Source: Oceanipulchritudo coccoides
Lineage (GTDB): Bacteria; Verrucomicrobiota; Verrucomicrobiia; Opitutales; Oceanipulchritudinaceae
Direction of reading: 5' to 3'
DNA length: 64,000 bases
NCBI RefSeq assembly: GCF_010500615.1
Contig: NZ_JAAGNX010000003.1
Coordinates: 496,001-560,000, forward strand
In this document: positions 8,171-17,073 of the stretch, in pieces
How positions within the stretch are numbered: position 1 is the first letter of the stretch
How the letters are laid out: each line of letters starts with the position of its first letter
Notes under the pieces: generated by a model
What the model saw: only the letters and a program-made list of their open reading frames with translations
What the model was told of the DNA's origin: nothing
Database searches by the model: none
Program-made: the position numbers and the translations under genes

Positions 8171-9570
8171 GGCTTTGCTCCTTCCGGCACAAGGGATTCA
8201 AGTCCGTAGCTACGGCTTCCCTTTAGGAAGACGGCCCCTGTGAAAGTGTGGATAACCCTGCGCAACTCATCAAGGTTGTCCATGATGTGGATAGCATCGT
8301 CAGGAAGGCCGGATTCCTGTAAGCCTTGGCGCATCCATTCAGCTCCATCTCCAAGGAGGTAAATATTTGAATTGGCCGGCAACCCAAGTTTCCTGGCGGT
8401 ATCACGGTGCCACTGCATTGAATCTTTCCCCAATTCATTCATGCTCCCAAGAACATACAGTTGAGGATGATCCGCAAAGAGATTCTTGAAGCGGCTCACA
8501 CTGTCGAGCATGGAGCCCGGATTTGCATTGTAGCAATCCACATACAAGCGAAGCTTGTTATGCGAAAACACCTCTCCGCGGTGGAGAAATGGCCGCCAGC
8601 TCTCAAGGCAAGCCTGCAAGGTTCCCTCCGGAACCCCGAAATACAAGGCGGTGTGCACGACGAGGGCAAGATTGGTCACCATTCCCGGGCTCCCCGCCAT
8701 GAAGGAGAATGATCCCAGCGGCATGGAGCCATCTGTTGTCAGATGGCCCATGCCGCGGGACTTCTCGTCCTCAGTCCAATTGTAGTGGTAAAGTATTACG
8801 TTGTTGAGTTCCTCGAGGCCAGCCGGGATCTCCTCGTCACCAACCGATATGGCGTGAATCTGGATTGAATCAGGAATTTCCCGGAAGGCCTGGTACTGCA
8901 GCAGGGAAACTGGAAGAATAACGCGTCCACCCGGACGGACACCCTTCGCCAGAAAGGACTTTTCCTGCGCGACTCCCTCAAGATCCCCCAAACGCTCCAG
9001 ATGAGCCGGGCCAACCGCTGTGATGATGGCCAGTTCAGGATCAATCAAGTCGGCCAATAACTCCATCTCCCCAACATCATTGATGCCCGCCTCGACAATA
9101 GCGCCAGCGTCGTGATGGGAATCAAGCTCCAGAAGGGTCAACGGCACACCCAGCGTGTTGTTGAGATTGGCGTAGGTCCGGAACCACTGTGAGCCCATGA
9201 CCGTGCCCAGCAATTCCTTAACGGTTGTCTTGCCATAGCTTCCAGTAATCCCGACCACCGGAAGGGTAAATCGCTGACGCCAGTTGCGGGCGAGGGAATG
9301 CAACGAGTGGAGTGGATCTTCCACGACCATCTGCGGCAGCTTGACGGAATGGTCAGGCTTCGAAACGATCGCACACAGGGCTCCATTATCACAGGCGTGC
9401 TGGAGAAAATCGTGCCCGTCCTGCCGGTCTGTCTTCAGGGCGACAAAGGATTGGCCAGGCTCAAGGACCCGTGTGTCGATGGCGAAGGTGGTCAGAGGCG
9501 AAGACGGGTGACCTTCCGCCCACGCACCATGGGCAATTGTCGCAGCTTCCGCTGGGTCAAGTATCGCCAT
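8164..9570 (-). CDS. murF: UDP-MurNAc-tripeptide--D-Ala-D-Ala ligase
   Basis: MurF adds the D-Ala-D-Ala made by Ddl to the nucleotide tripeptide. The protein is 468 aa. The ATP site reads GITGSYGKTTVKELL, and Mur-family blocks follow (YANLNNTLGVPLTLLEL, EAGINDVGEMELL, CYNANPGSMLDSV for the usual YNANP motif). It overlaps murE by one base (TAATG) and mraY by 7 bases. The last ~90 residues form the Rossmann-like third domain. Confidence 0.96.
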   Translation of the reverse strand: MAILDPAEAATIAHGAWAEGHPSSPLTTFAIDTRVLEPGQSFVALKTDRQDGHDFLQHACDNGALCAIVSKPDHSVKLPQMVVEDPLHSLHSLARNWRQRFTLPVVGITGSYGKTTVKELLGTVMGSQWFRTYANLNNTLGVPLTLLELDSHHDAGAIVEAGINDVGEMELLADLIDPELAIITAVGPAHLERLGDLEGVAQEKSFLAKGVRPGGRVILPVSLLQYQAFREIPDSIQIHAISVGDEEIPAGLEELNNVILYHYNWTEDEKSRGMGHLTTDGSMPLGSFSFMAGSPGMVTNLALVVHTALYFGVPEGTLQACLESWRPFLHRGEVFSHNKLRLYVDCYNANPGSMLDSVSRFKNLFADHPQLYVLGSMNELGKDSMQWHRDTARKLGLPANSNIYLLGDGAEWMRQGLQESGLPDDAIHIMDNLDELRRVIHTFTGAVFLKGSRSYGLESLVPEGAKPC

Positions 9571-11054
9571 TATTGGTTATGCCATTGCTGGTTTTTTAAT
9601 ATTTCGAGGGCGACCGCACGATCATCAAAGGGAACCACGCAATCACCAAACTCCTGGAAAGTCTCGTGTCCCTTACCGGCAATCAGTACGGTGTCTCCGG
9701 GACGAGCCTGGGCAATAGCCGCCGCAATGGCAGCCCTTCGGTCATCGATGAAGCGAAGGTTGTCATGGGATTCATTGCTCCGACGCATATCCTCAAAAAT
9801 AGCTTCGATGGTCTCATTGCGCGGATTGTCCGCAGTCGCGATTGCGATGTCGCTTTTCCGCGCGACAATATCGGTAATGACTGGCCGGGTTTTGTCGTCC
9901 CGGTTTCCGCCACATCCGAATATCGTGATCAGGCGACCCTTGGTGAGCCCGCGCAACATATCCAGCCCCTTGTCGTATGCGGCCTCCGTGTGCATGTAAT
10001 CGACGACAAGGTTGAAAGGACACTCCACATCCAGACGTTCCATGCGTCCGCGCACCGCTGGAAATGAAAGAAGGTCCGCGCCCATTTGAACCGGATCAAG
10101 GCCCTCGGCATAGCCACAGGCAATCGCCGCAAGCGTGTTTTGCAGATTGAATTCACCCAATAGCGGGCTGACCAGCTTGACCTGTCCCTCCGGCCAATTG
10201 AGGGTAAAACGCGTATCCCGTTCCGAATAAGTGATCCTCGAAGCCCGGATTGTCGCCCCCTCGCTACAACCGAAGGTCAGCGCCTTTGCTTTAAGGCTTT
10301 CCGGAGCCGTCTCAAGAATGGAATGGACCCGGCCATCATCGATACCGGCGATAAAATATTTGAGCCCTTTCGCCTGACCCTTCACATACTCGCGCTCCAG
10401 TGAAACATACTGCTCAAGGGAGCCATGATAATTGAGATGTTCCGGAGTGAGATTGGTCAGAACAAGATTACGGAACTGAAGTCCTTCCACGCGTTTCTGG
10501 TCAATGCCGTGCGCACTCACCTCCATGAGGACCCGGCGACATTCGCGTTGCTTGATTTGTGCAAAGAGGCCGAACAGTTCAATGGCCTCTGGAGTTGTCC
10601 GGTGTGCCGGCAGGGTTCGCCCACCCACCGAGTAATTGATGGTTCCCAAAACACCAAGTGGTCCGTCCTTGGACAGGAAGTGCTTCAGCAATGTGCAGGC
10701 TACGGTCTTGCCGCTCGTTCCGAGAAAGCCCGTCAACTCAAGGGCCTTTTCCGGGTGGCCATAAAAGCGTGAAGCCACGCAGGCGACAAAGGATCGCAGG
10801 TCATTTGTTTGGACAAGCGTGACGTTCGGTGGCACCCAGCAATCCTTTTCACAGACAATGACTGAGGCCCCGCGATCAATCGCTTCCGACACATAGAAAT
10901 GTCCGTCCGTGCGCAATCCCGGCAAGGCAATGAACATTGAACCGGACACAACCCGGCGACTGTCAGTCGCAAGGGCACGGACCGTCACAGTGTCCTTACC
11001 GGTAACGATCAGTCCGGAAATGCCCGATATCAGGTGCTTGAGAGTTGGTGTCAT
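9570..11054 (-). CDS. murE: UDP-MurNAc-L-Ala-D-Glu:meso-diaminopimelate ligase
   Basis: MurE adds the third stem-peptide residue. The protein is 494 aa from the ATG at 11054. That start has a perfect AAAGGAGG just upstream, gives the usual N-terminus, and leaves 112 bases after ftsI, although the frame stays open through that gap. The P-loop LGTSGKTV lies at about 111-118. DNPR at 409-412 is the known recognition motif for meso-diaminopimelate, so DAP-type peptidoglycan is expected. Other blocks: TTPEA, MEVSAHG, NLTPEHLNYHG. Confidence 0.95.
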   Translation of the reverse strand: MTPTLKHLISGISGLIVTGKDTVTVRALATDSRRVVSGSMFIALPGLRTDGHFYVSEAIDRGASVIVCEKDCWVPPNVTLVQTNDLRSFVACVASRFYGHPEKALELTGFLGTSGKTVACTLLKHFLSKDGPLGVLGTINYSVGGRTLPAHRTTPEAIELFGLFAQIKQRECRRVLMEVSAHGIDQKRVEGLQFRNLVLTNLTPEHLNYHGSLEQYVSLEREYVKGQAKGLKYFIAGIDDGRVHSILETAPESLKAKALTFGCSEGATIRASRITYSERDTRFTLNWPEGQVKLVSPLLGEFNLQNTLAAIACGYAEGLDPVQMGADLLSFPAVRGRMERLDVECPFNLVVDYMHTEAAYDKGLDMLRGLTKGRLITIFGCGGNRDDKTRPVITDIVARKSDIAIATADNPRNETIEAIFEDMRRSNESHDNLRFIDDRRAAIAAAIAQARPGDTVLIAGKGHETFQEFGDCVVPFDDRAVALEILKNQQWHNQ

Positions 11055-11166
11055 GTGCCTCCTTTGCACGGCGCGCTCGAGCAACATGGCAGAGCCTTGG
11101 GCCCGGCAATCTGCGACTGAGACGCGACGAAGCGTGTGCCGTTCTGGTTCACGTAATGAGTTTAAA

Positions 11167-12936
11167 CTAAATTCTGTCATTTGAAACAATAAAGGGTTCC
11201 AGATTGTCTGGTTTTTTGATGTCGAGGTGAGGAATGAGCTTCATCCCGATATCCTGAAAAAGAGGGGCTGCAACTGCTCCGCCATAGGCAGGTCCGTCGA
11301 CTTTTGCATCATCCACCACAACCGTGATGACGACCGCCGGGTTTTTGGCCGGAAAAAATCCACTAAAGGAGGCAACGTGGTGATTATGACTATATTGCCC
11401 GTCTATGATTTTCCGGGCCGTTCCGGTCTTTCCCGCGACAGCATAACCGGGCAGCGCTGCCCGCCGGGCTGTTCCTTCCGGGCTGACCACCTTGGTCAGC
11501 ATCTGTTTCATCTGGCGGGCGGTGTACTCGGAGATGACGCGGGTCCGCTTGTCAGGATCAAGCGCGATTGCCTGTGCGCTCGTGGGATCAAGGACTTTCT
11601 CGAGCAGCCGTGGCTGAACCCAAACTCCGTCATTGGCAATAGTGGCCATCGCGAGGTGTACCTGCATCGGGGTCGCCCCGATTGCATAGCCAGTGGGAAG
11701 CCGGCTGATCGTGTAGCCATCCCAATCCTTGACCATGGGCAGGTTTCCCTTGGAATCGCCCTCGAGGGCCCACCCCACGGGTTGCCCGAATCCGAATTGC
11801 CGGGCCCAGGCGTACATGCGCTCTTCACCGAGCATCATGCCAATCGTGGCGGCACCCCGATTGCTTGACTTGGCAACCACAGTCCTCACCGGCACGGTAC
11901 CGAGATCCCGGTGGTCCGATGGCATCGGGATGGATACGCCGTTGAACTCTTTCCGTTGGATGCTGCAATTGATCTCACTGTCCGGATGGACCAAGCCGTC
12001 CTCAAGCGCTCCTGAAACTGCAACGATTTTAAAGGTCGACCCTGGTTCATACTGATCGGAGACAGCCCGGTTCCGTTGTGAGGCAATTGGGAATTCCCAG
12101 AATTCGTTGGGGTCAAAAGTCGGATAGTTTGTCAGTCCAAGTATTTCACCCGTGCGCGGACAGGAAACAATCACCGTTGCTGCTTCCGGCTGCGTCGCCT
12201 CCACCAACTCCTTCAGTGACGATTCGATGATGGATTGAATAATCAGGTCAAGGGTCAGCTGAATGTGCATCCCGTCGCGCGGTGTCACTTCACGATCCCT
12301 GAAGGCGGCCAATTCGCGCCGTCGTCCGTCCACCTCGGTTTCCCGCCAACCGGACTGGCCGCGCAGATAATAATCAAGCGCACTCTCAACGCCCATCACG
12401 GGAGTCTGTTCCTTGTTGATAAATCCAATGAGGTGAGCCCCCAGTTCCTTTCCGGGATAATAGCGCTCGTAGCGGCGATTGCCATAGACGCCTTTTAATC
12501 CGATTTCCTGGACTGCCGCGTAAACATCCTCATCAATTTCCGCAATCGGGACCCAGCGGACAAGACGGGCCTGTCCCTTGCTGTCGATCCGTTCCCGGCG
12601 GTCCAAAAGAGCACTGAGCTCGGCAAAATCCATGTCAATGACACCGGCCAGCATGGCCAGTTTGGAGTTTTGCTCACCGTCCACGACTTGCGGATCCGCC
12701 CCGAGCAGGATTCGTGAGCGTGTCCCTGCGAGAAGATTCCCATTGCGATCGAGAATATCCCCCCGCCGGGCCTCGAGCTTCAGCAGGCGCTTGCGGACAA
12801 TTTCCACCTCCGCGGCGATTTCTTCAGCCTCTAATACCTGGAGAAAATACAACCGCCCGCATAACAGCAAAAAGCCGGCGAGGATAATCGCCGTGCATAA
12901 ATGAAACCGGGAGCTTTTGACACATACCCGCGACAT
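11167..12936 (-). CDS. ftsI: Septal peptidoglycan transpeptidase FtsI (PBP3 class)
   Basis: Monofunctional class B penicillin-binding protein, the cross-linking partner of FtsW. The 589-aa protein has one N-terminal membrane anchor (about 13-35), a pedestal domain beginning RRGDILDRNGNLLA, then the transpeptidase domain. Catalytic motifs are SxxK (STFK, Ser near 300), SSN (near 357-359) and KTGT (near 503-506). The ATG at 12936 is preferred to an in-frame TTG one codon upstream because it forms a TGATG junction with the ftsL-like gene. No PASTA domain follows. Confidence 0.96.
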   Translation of the reverse strand: MSRVCVKSSRFHLCTAIILAGFLLLCGRLYFLQVLEAEEIAAEVEIVRKRLLKLEARRGDILDRNGNLLAGTRSRILLGADPQVVDGEQNSKLAMLAGVIDMDFAELSALLDRRERIDSKGQARLVRWVPIAEIDEDVYAAVQEIGLKGVYGNRRYERYYPGKELGAHLIGFINKEQTPVMGVESALDYYLRGQSGWRETEVDGRRRELAAFRDREVTPRDGMHIQLTLDLIIQSIIESSLKELVEATQPEAATVIVSCPRTGEILGLTNYPTFDPNEFWEFPIASQRNRAVSDQYEPGSTFKIVAVSGALEDGLVHPDSEINCSIQRKEFNGVSIPMPSDHRDLGTVPVRTVVAKSSNRGAATIGMMLGEERMYAWARQFGFGQPVGWALEGDSKGNLPMVKDWDGYTISRLPTGYAIGATPMQVHLAMATIANDGVWVQPRLLEKVLDPTSAQAIALDPDKRTRVISEYTARQMKQMLTKVVSPEGTARRAALPGYAVAGKTGTARKIIDGQYSHNHHVASFSGFFPAKNPAVVITVVVDDAKVDGPAYGGAVAAPLFQDIGMKLIPHLDIKKPDNLEPFIVSNDRI

Positions 12937-13361
12937 CAATCTATGGGCACAAGGGATTCCATCACAGCCAGGTCAATTGAATGGCGAAAGGGATCCTTCT
13001 TACCGGACTTTTCAGGGGCTGTCCCCTTCGCGGCATAAGCATTTCCGCGTTCCGATGCCCAGCGAATGTAGACGACCTGGTCCGCTTTCGGAGGACCCAG
13101 GCTCAGCCCAAGACGCTTGACCTGCCGCTCAAGGTAAAGCGGCTGGTGAATTTCAGCTATCTTCGTGTCAACGTAGCGCAGGCGGCGCTCTTCCTTGGCA
13201 ATTTCTGTTTCCAGCGAACGAGTTGCCTGGGCCGTTAACTCAATCTTCTGTCGCAACCAAAGTAGGCCCAGGCAACCGCTCACCGTAACCGCTGCCAGCA
13301 ATATAAGCAGCGTCAAAATTCGTGTATAAATCCGTGTCTCTTCCTGTATCATCGCACTCAT
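12936..13361 (-). CDS. ftsL: FtsL-like bitopic division protein
   Basis: A 141-aa protein with a short cytoplasmic N-terminus, one transmembrane helix (about 14-36) and a coiled-coil-like periplasmic stretch (RQKIELTAQATRSLETEIAK and onwards) followed by VKRLGLSLGPP. That last element resembles the ERxARExLgm end of FtsL/FtsB proteins. It lies between rsmH and ftsI, the standard ftsL position, with 4-base ATGA overlaps on the upstream side. Sequence similarity in this family is always weak, so position and topology carry the call. Confidence 0.75.
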   Translation of the reverse strand: MSAMIQEETRIYTRILTLLILLAAVTVSGCLGLLWLRQKIELTAQATRSLETEIAKEERRLRYVDTKIAEIHQPLYLERQVKRLGLSLGPPKADQVVYIRWASERGNAYAAKGTAPEKSGKKDPFRHSIDLAVMESLVPID

Positions 13362-14299
13362 GCCACTTTCTTCTCCCTCTCCAGTACCCGTAACTTGGCC
13401 GATCGTGACCGTGGGTTGCGGGCACTCTCCTCTTCATCTGCCACTACCGGCTTGCGCGTCAGGATGTTGGCCTGACGGACACGGAATTGTCCGGGAGTGG
13501 AATCACGTCCATGTTCTGGACGACCCGCCATGCGGCGGAAAAAACGTTTTACAATGCGGTCTTCCAGCGAATGGAAACTGATCGCCGCCAGGCGCCCGCC
13601 ATAGGACAGCTTTTCAAAGGCAGCCGGCAGAGCGGTTTCAATCACCGCCAGCTCGCGGTTTACCGCAATGCGTACACCTTGGAAGGTGCGTGTGGCTGGA
13701 TGGATCCGGTCATTGGGGCGACGACCACCAACAGCGTTCTCAACCAATGCCGCGAAGGCCAGGGTGCGCTCAAGTTGCTCGGTCCCGCGGGCCGATTCGA
13801 TCGCCGTGACGACCCGATACCAGCGTTGCTCCTCACCATAGCCGCGCACGGCCTGGACAAGGTCATCATGGCTGGCCGTCTGCAGGAATTCGCTGGCAGG
13901 AACCCCTTCAGTCGGGTTCATCCGCATATCGAGCGGGGCATCCTCACGAAAGGAGAATCCGCGCTCGGGCTCATCGAAGTGATAGGAGCTGACCCCGAAA
14001 TCAAAGAGGATACCAAGGAAATCCTGTTCCTCCAGTGAGCCGATTTCTTCAAAGTTCTTGTGGTAAATGGAAAGTCGGCCGGGATAGGAAGCCTGCAGGC
14101 GCTTGCCGCGCGCTATCGCAGCTGGATCACAGTCCATGGCAACAACCGTGTTGCGGTCATCCGCCTCGAGCAGGGCCCGAGTGTGCCCTCCCCCGCCGAA
14201 GGTCGCATCGAGGTAATTCCCGCTGCGACCTTCGGTCAGGAAAGACACGACCGGATTGAGCAAGACCGGTTCATGCTGACTGGTATCCTTATCCTCCAT
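13358..14299 (-). CDS. rsmH: 16S rRNA (cytosine-1402-N4)-methyltransferase
   Basis: RsmH (MraW) methylates C1402 of 16S rRNA using SAM. The protein from the ATG at 14299 is 313 aa and starts MEDKDTSQHEPVLLNPVV, with the family HxPVLL block. The SAM-binding YLDATFGGGGHTRALL follows, then FDFGVSSYHFDEPERGFSF, PATRTFQGVRIAVN and AAISFHSLEDRIVKRFF. Earlier in-frame starts exist, but 14299 gives the family N-terminus, has AAAGGG 8 bases upstream, and lies 4 bases after the stop of the preceding small ORF. Confidence 0.96.
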   Translation of the reverse strand: MEDKDTSQHEPVLLNPVVSFLTEGRSGNYLDATFGGGGHTRALLEADDRNTVVAMDCDPAAIARGKRLQASYPGRLSIYHKNFEEIGSLEEQDFLGILFDFGVSSYHFDEPERGFSFREDAPLDMRMNPTEGVPASEFLQTASHDDLVQAVRGYGEEQRWYRVVTAIESARGTEQLERTLAFAALVENAVGGRRPNDRIHPATRTFQGVRIAVNRELAVIETALPAAFEKLSYGGRLAAISFHSLEDRIVKRFFRRMAGRPEHGRDSTPGQFRVRQANILTRKPVVADEEESARNPRSRSAKLRVLEREKKVA

Positions 14300-14303
14300 C
14301 CGG

Positions 14304-14519
14304 CTAGCCCTTTCGGAGTGCATGCCAGACTTGCAACCAGCCCGCCCTGCCTCTGCTGACACTCGGGGCATGGGCTTTCTGTCTCCGGTAGAGGGCTTCC
14401 CCCACAGTTCCCGAGACCACCATGTTCAGGCGGGGGATTTGCGGGGTCTCCCATGAGGAGTAATGCCGGGGTTCCCCGTTGTTCAGGATTCCACTCTGCA
14501 TCAGTCGTTCGGTTTTCAT
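14304..14519 (-). CDS. Unrecognised 71-aa protein between mraZ and rsmH
   Basis: Not recognised. The ATG at 14519 has a strong CGGAGG five bases upstream, and the ORF fills the mraZ-rsmH gap almost exactly: 26 bases after the mraZ stop and 4 bases before the rsmH start, whose Shine-Dalgarno lies inside its last codons. The product is basic and polar (MKTERLMQSGILNNGEPRHY at the start, WLQVWHALRKG at the end), with no signal peptide, membrane segment or cysteine. The ribosome site and packing argue it is translated. It may be a regulatory or coupling ORF, or a lineage-specific division factor; neither is shown. Confidence 0.6.
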   Translation of the reverse strand: MKTERLMQSGILNNGEPRHYSSWETPQIPRLNMVVSGTVGEALYRRQKAHAPSVSRGRAGWLQVWHALRKG

Positions 14520-14545
14520 GCGTCCTCCGGTTTGTAGTTTGTTGG

Positions 14546-14992
14546 TTAAATTCCCATCTCGGCCATTGCCTCGAGCAGGTTAAAGTCTTCGTCCTCAATT
14601 TCACGTTTGCTGCTATCCCAGATCTGGAAGTAGTGCCCAAGTCCCACAAGGCTCACCTTCTTTTCGATCCCTGAGTGATCCTTCAAGGTGTCCGGCAGCA
14701 GTATCCGTCCCTGTTTGTCACAGCCAAATTTGTATGCGCGTCCAAAGAGCTTCCGCAGCATGGTCTGCCCGCGGACGTCGCTCTGCTTGATGTGGCTCGC
14801 CTTCTCCAGAAGCTCCTGCTGCATATGCGGCGGATAGACGGCAATGCATCCCTCGGGATGGGGCCAGGCAAAGTAGTAGTTCCCGTCATCGCCCGTCACA
14901 CGCCAGCTTGAAGGAACAGTCACGCGATTTCGCGCATCCAGCTGATGCACGAACTCACCTACGTAAGCCGTTGTCTGTCCGTATTCGATCAT
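14546..14992 (-). CDS. mraZ: Transcriptional regulator MraZ
   Basis: MraZ is a ring-forming AbrB-like repressor of the dcw operon that binds TGGGN repeats before its own gene. Two SpoVT/AbrB-type half-domains are visible: YVGEFVHQLDARNRVTVPSSW near the N-terminus and AYKFGCDKQGRILLPDTLKD in the second half (the D(K/R)xGRxxxP signature). The frame is open to an ATG at 15031, giving 161 aa. I prefer the ATG at 14992 (148 aa) because a candidate operator covers 15016-15050 and would otherwise sit inside the coding region. Neither start has a well-spaced Shine-Dalgarno, so the start is uncertain. Confidence 0.9.
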   Translation of the reverse strand: MIEYGQTTAYVGEFVHQLDARNRVTVPSSWRVTGDDGNYYFAWPHPEGCIAVYPPHMQQELLEKASHIKQSDVRGQTMLRKLFGRAYKFGCDKQGRILLPDTLKDHSGIEKKVSLVGLGHYFQIWDSSKREIEDEDFNLLEAMAEMGI

Positions 14993-15015
14993 CGTGTGCT
15001 TTATATGCTCTTGCT

Positions 15016-15050
15016 CTCCACTTTCACCCATTTCCTGACATTCCGCCCCA
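15016..15050 (-). promoter_or_regulatory. Candidate MraZ operator: TGGGN-type boxes at 10-base period
   Basis: Read on the minus strand, TGGGG (15050-15046), TGTCA (15040-15036), TGGGT (15030-15026) and TGGAG (15020-15016) start exactly 10 bases apart. MraZ of other bacteria binds repeated TGGGN boxes separated by 5 bases, which is the same period. The second box is degenerate. The array lies directly upstream of the preferred mraZ start. A clear -35/-10 pair could not be assigned; a TACAAT lies further upstream. Confidence 0.55.
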
Positions 15051-15380
15051 TTTTCGTCAAGCCTCTTATTGTAAATAACCGAACTTTTCTTTGGCGTAAC
15101 TTTCTGAAAACAAGGGGCTTAACTGAGTTATTCGCTACTTATTCACAGCCCTTTTCACAGGATTGTTTTGAAGTGCCAGCGGCATTAGGAAATGGCTTAA
15201 GGTCGATAAGCAAAGCCATAAGATACTGGTTTATAGCACCTTAAGTAAATTTCACCAAAAACGATCACACGGTTACCAAACACCTCAGGAATCCTCCTCA
15301 ATGACGACCGGTGTCAAATTGCCCACAGGCTGGAAATCGCTTGAAACAAAGGGATGGGAAGCCACCCGCGGATGGAAAAT

Positions 15381-15410
15381 TTGACAGAGTGTGAAAATTT
15401 GCCTCATAAA
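15381..15410 (+). promoter_or_regulatory. Candidate tlyA promoter
   Basis: A perfect TTGACA (15381-15386) is followed after 18 bases by CATAAA (15405-15410, 4 of 6 matches to TATAAT). Initiation would fall at or within a few bases of the tlyA ATG at 15417, so the transcript may be nearly leaderless, which agrees with the weak ribosome-binding site there. The rest of the 385-base gap between mraZ and tlyA holds nothing else I can name. Confidence 0.35.
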
Positions 15411-15416
15411 GCGGCC

Positions 15417-16172
15417 ATGGCGAAAAGGCGCGTACGGCTGGATGAACTTCTTCTGCAAAGAGGGCTGGCGGATTCGCGCAGCCAGGCCAAGGCCCTGATT
15501 ATGAGCGGCAAAGTCCGGCAGGGAACGCAAATCCTGGACAAGGCCGGGAAGGAGTACCCGGTTGATCTGGACTTGCAGATTGAATCCCCACCGAGGTTTG
15601 TCTCACGCGGAGCAGACAAGCTGGAAGGGTTCTTTAAGACGTTCCCACTGGAAGTAAGCGGCATGCGCTTCCTGGATGTGGGTGCCTCCACGGGCGGGTT
15701 CACGGACTTTCTCCTCCAGTCAGGCGCCATTGAGGCAACTTGCGTGGATGTCGGTCATGGCCAGCTTCATTACAAGCTGCGAACGGATGACCGGGTGATC
15801 AACCTCGAGCGCGTCAATGCCCGGCACTTGAAGCCGGCCCAGCTCCCCCACCCGTCCTATCCGTTGATTGTCATGGATCTCTCGTTCATTTCCTTGAAGC
15901 TGATTTTGCCGGTGGTATGGGATTTCCTGGAACCCGGCGGGCGCCTCATTTCCCTAATCAAGCCGCAATTCGAGGCGGGCAAGGCGGAGGCAGACCGCTT
16001 CAAGGGCGTCATTACCGATCCCGTCATCCGGGAACGAATCCTCCATGAGATTCTGGACTTCGCGGCGTCGGATCTACCAAACAGCGAGCTCATCGGCTGG
16101 TGCGAATCCCCGATCAGCGGCATGAACGGTAACCTTGAGTACCTCGCGGGCTGGACGCGAAATCCCGCCTGA
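15417..16172 (+). CDS. tlyA: TlyA family rRNA 2'-O-methyltransferase (hemolysin A family)
   Basis: TlyA enzymes methylate ribose in 16S/23S rRNA with SAM. From the ATG at 15417 the product is 251 aa. It starts with an S4-like RNA-binding domain ([20 protein letters not shown]) and continues with a FtsJ/RrmJ-like methyltransferase domain. The SAM motif is [20 protein letters not shown], followed by [26 protein letters not shown] and [10 protein letters not shown]. An open frame extends 63 bases upstream, but [10 protein letters not shown] is the family start. Confidence 0.93.
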   Translation: MAKRRVRLDELLLQRGLADSRSQAKALIMSGKVRQGTQILDKAGKEYPVDLDLQIESPPRFVSRGADKLEGFFKTFPLEVSGMRFLDVGASTGGFTDFLLQSGAIEATCVDVGHGQLHYKLRTDDRVINLERVNARHLKPAQLPHPSYPLIVMDLSFISLKLILPVVWDFLEPGGRLISLIKPQFEAGKAEADRFKGVITDPVIRERILHEILDFAASDLPNSELIGWCESPISGMNGNLEYLAGWTRNPA

Positions 16173-16211
16173 GGGTCTTGACTTTGCCGGTGGCGGCTCC
16201 TGAATTCAGGC

Positions 16212-17060
16212 ATGGCCCGGATGAAGCAAATCCTATTTGTCGTAAACAGCGGAAAGCAAGGTGCTGAGCAACTCGCTGGAGAGCTGAGCGGCATGGCCGT
16301 GGAAGGCGGATGCACCTCCAATATGATCACTCACTTCCCGCTTGAGGAGGGACAATTGGAGGGCGTCGACCTCTGCGTGGTTGTGGGTGGAGACGGAACC
16401 CTTCTCGGGGTTGTGGAATCCGCCTCCAAATGGCAAGTGCCGGTCCTCGGGGTCAATCTCGGGCGTCTCGGTTTCATGGCCAGTTTCTCACCGGAAAATA
16501 TCAAGGACCATTTTGCCGGTATCCTCGCGGGACAGTTTGATACGAGAATCCTCTCTGTCCTCGCCTGTAAAGGCCCATCCGGGGAGCAGATCCATGCGCT
16601 CAACGATATTGTCATCAAAGCGCGCTCTTCCCGTCTGATCCGCTTGGAAGTGCATTGCGAAGCGGAGCATGTGAATACCTATCATGCCGACGGGCTGATC
16701 TTTTCCACACCCACCGGATCGACCGCTTATAATTTATCCGCCGGTGGTCCGATTGTCCATCCCTCGGCCGATGTCATGGTCGTCACTCCGATCAATCCCC
16801 ACACCCTTTCCAACCGGGCGATTGTCCTCGATGATTCGCATATCCTGAAAATCAATGCCGCGGGCGATCCCTCCGATGTACAGATTTCGGCCGACGGGCG
16901 GGAAATATTCGGCTCTGTACCAGAATTTCCGATACAAATCCAAATCCAGCCGGAACGCTCCTTCCACCTGGTCCAGCCGGAGGATTATTCCCACTACTAT
17001 GTCCTGCGCAACAAGCTGCGCTGGACCGGCGACGCGGTCTTCTCAGCCACCAAGGGATGA
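16212..17060 (+). CDS. nadK: NAD kinase
   Basis: NadK phosphorylates NAD to NADP using ATP (or polyphosphate in some bacteria). The protein is 282 aa. The diagnostic GGDGT lies at about 59-63. The NE/D block appears as LNDIVIKARSS, and YHADGLIFSTPTGSTAYNLS is the conserved second-domain motif. It lies 39 bases after tlyA, a common pairing. The start may instead be the second ATG at 16221, which has AGG at better spacing. Confidence 0.96.
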   Translation: MARMKQILFVVNSGKQGAEQLAGELSGMAVEGGCTSNMITHFPLEEGQLEGVDLCVVVGGDGTLLGVVESASKWQVPVLGVNLGRLGFMASFSPENIKDHFAGILAGQFDTRILSVLACKGPSGEQIHALNDIVIKARSSRLIRLEVHCEAEHVNTYHADGLIFSTPTGSTAYNLSAGGPIVHPSADVMVVTPINPHTLSNRAIVLDDSHILKINAAGDPSDVQISADGREIFGSVPEFPIQIQIQPERSFHLVQPEDYSHYYVLRNKLRWTGDAVFSATKG

Positions 17061-17073
17061 CAGGCTGCCAGCC

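Noticed and set aside
11055-11189. 42-45 residue extension of MurE overlapping the ftsI end
   Set aside because: The frame is open and an ATG overlaps the ftsI stop, but the ATG at 11054 has a perfect Shine-Dalgarno and gives the normal MurE start.
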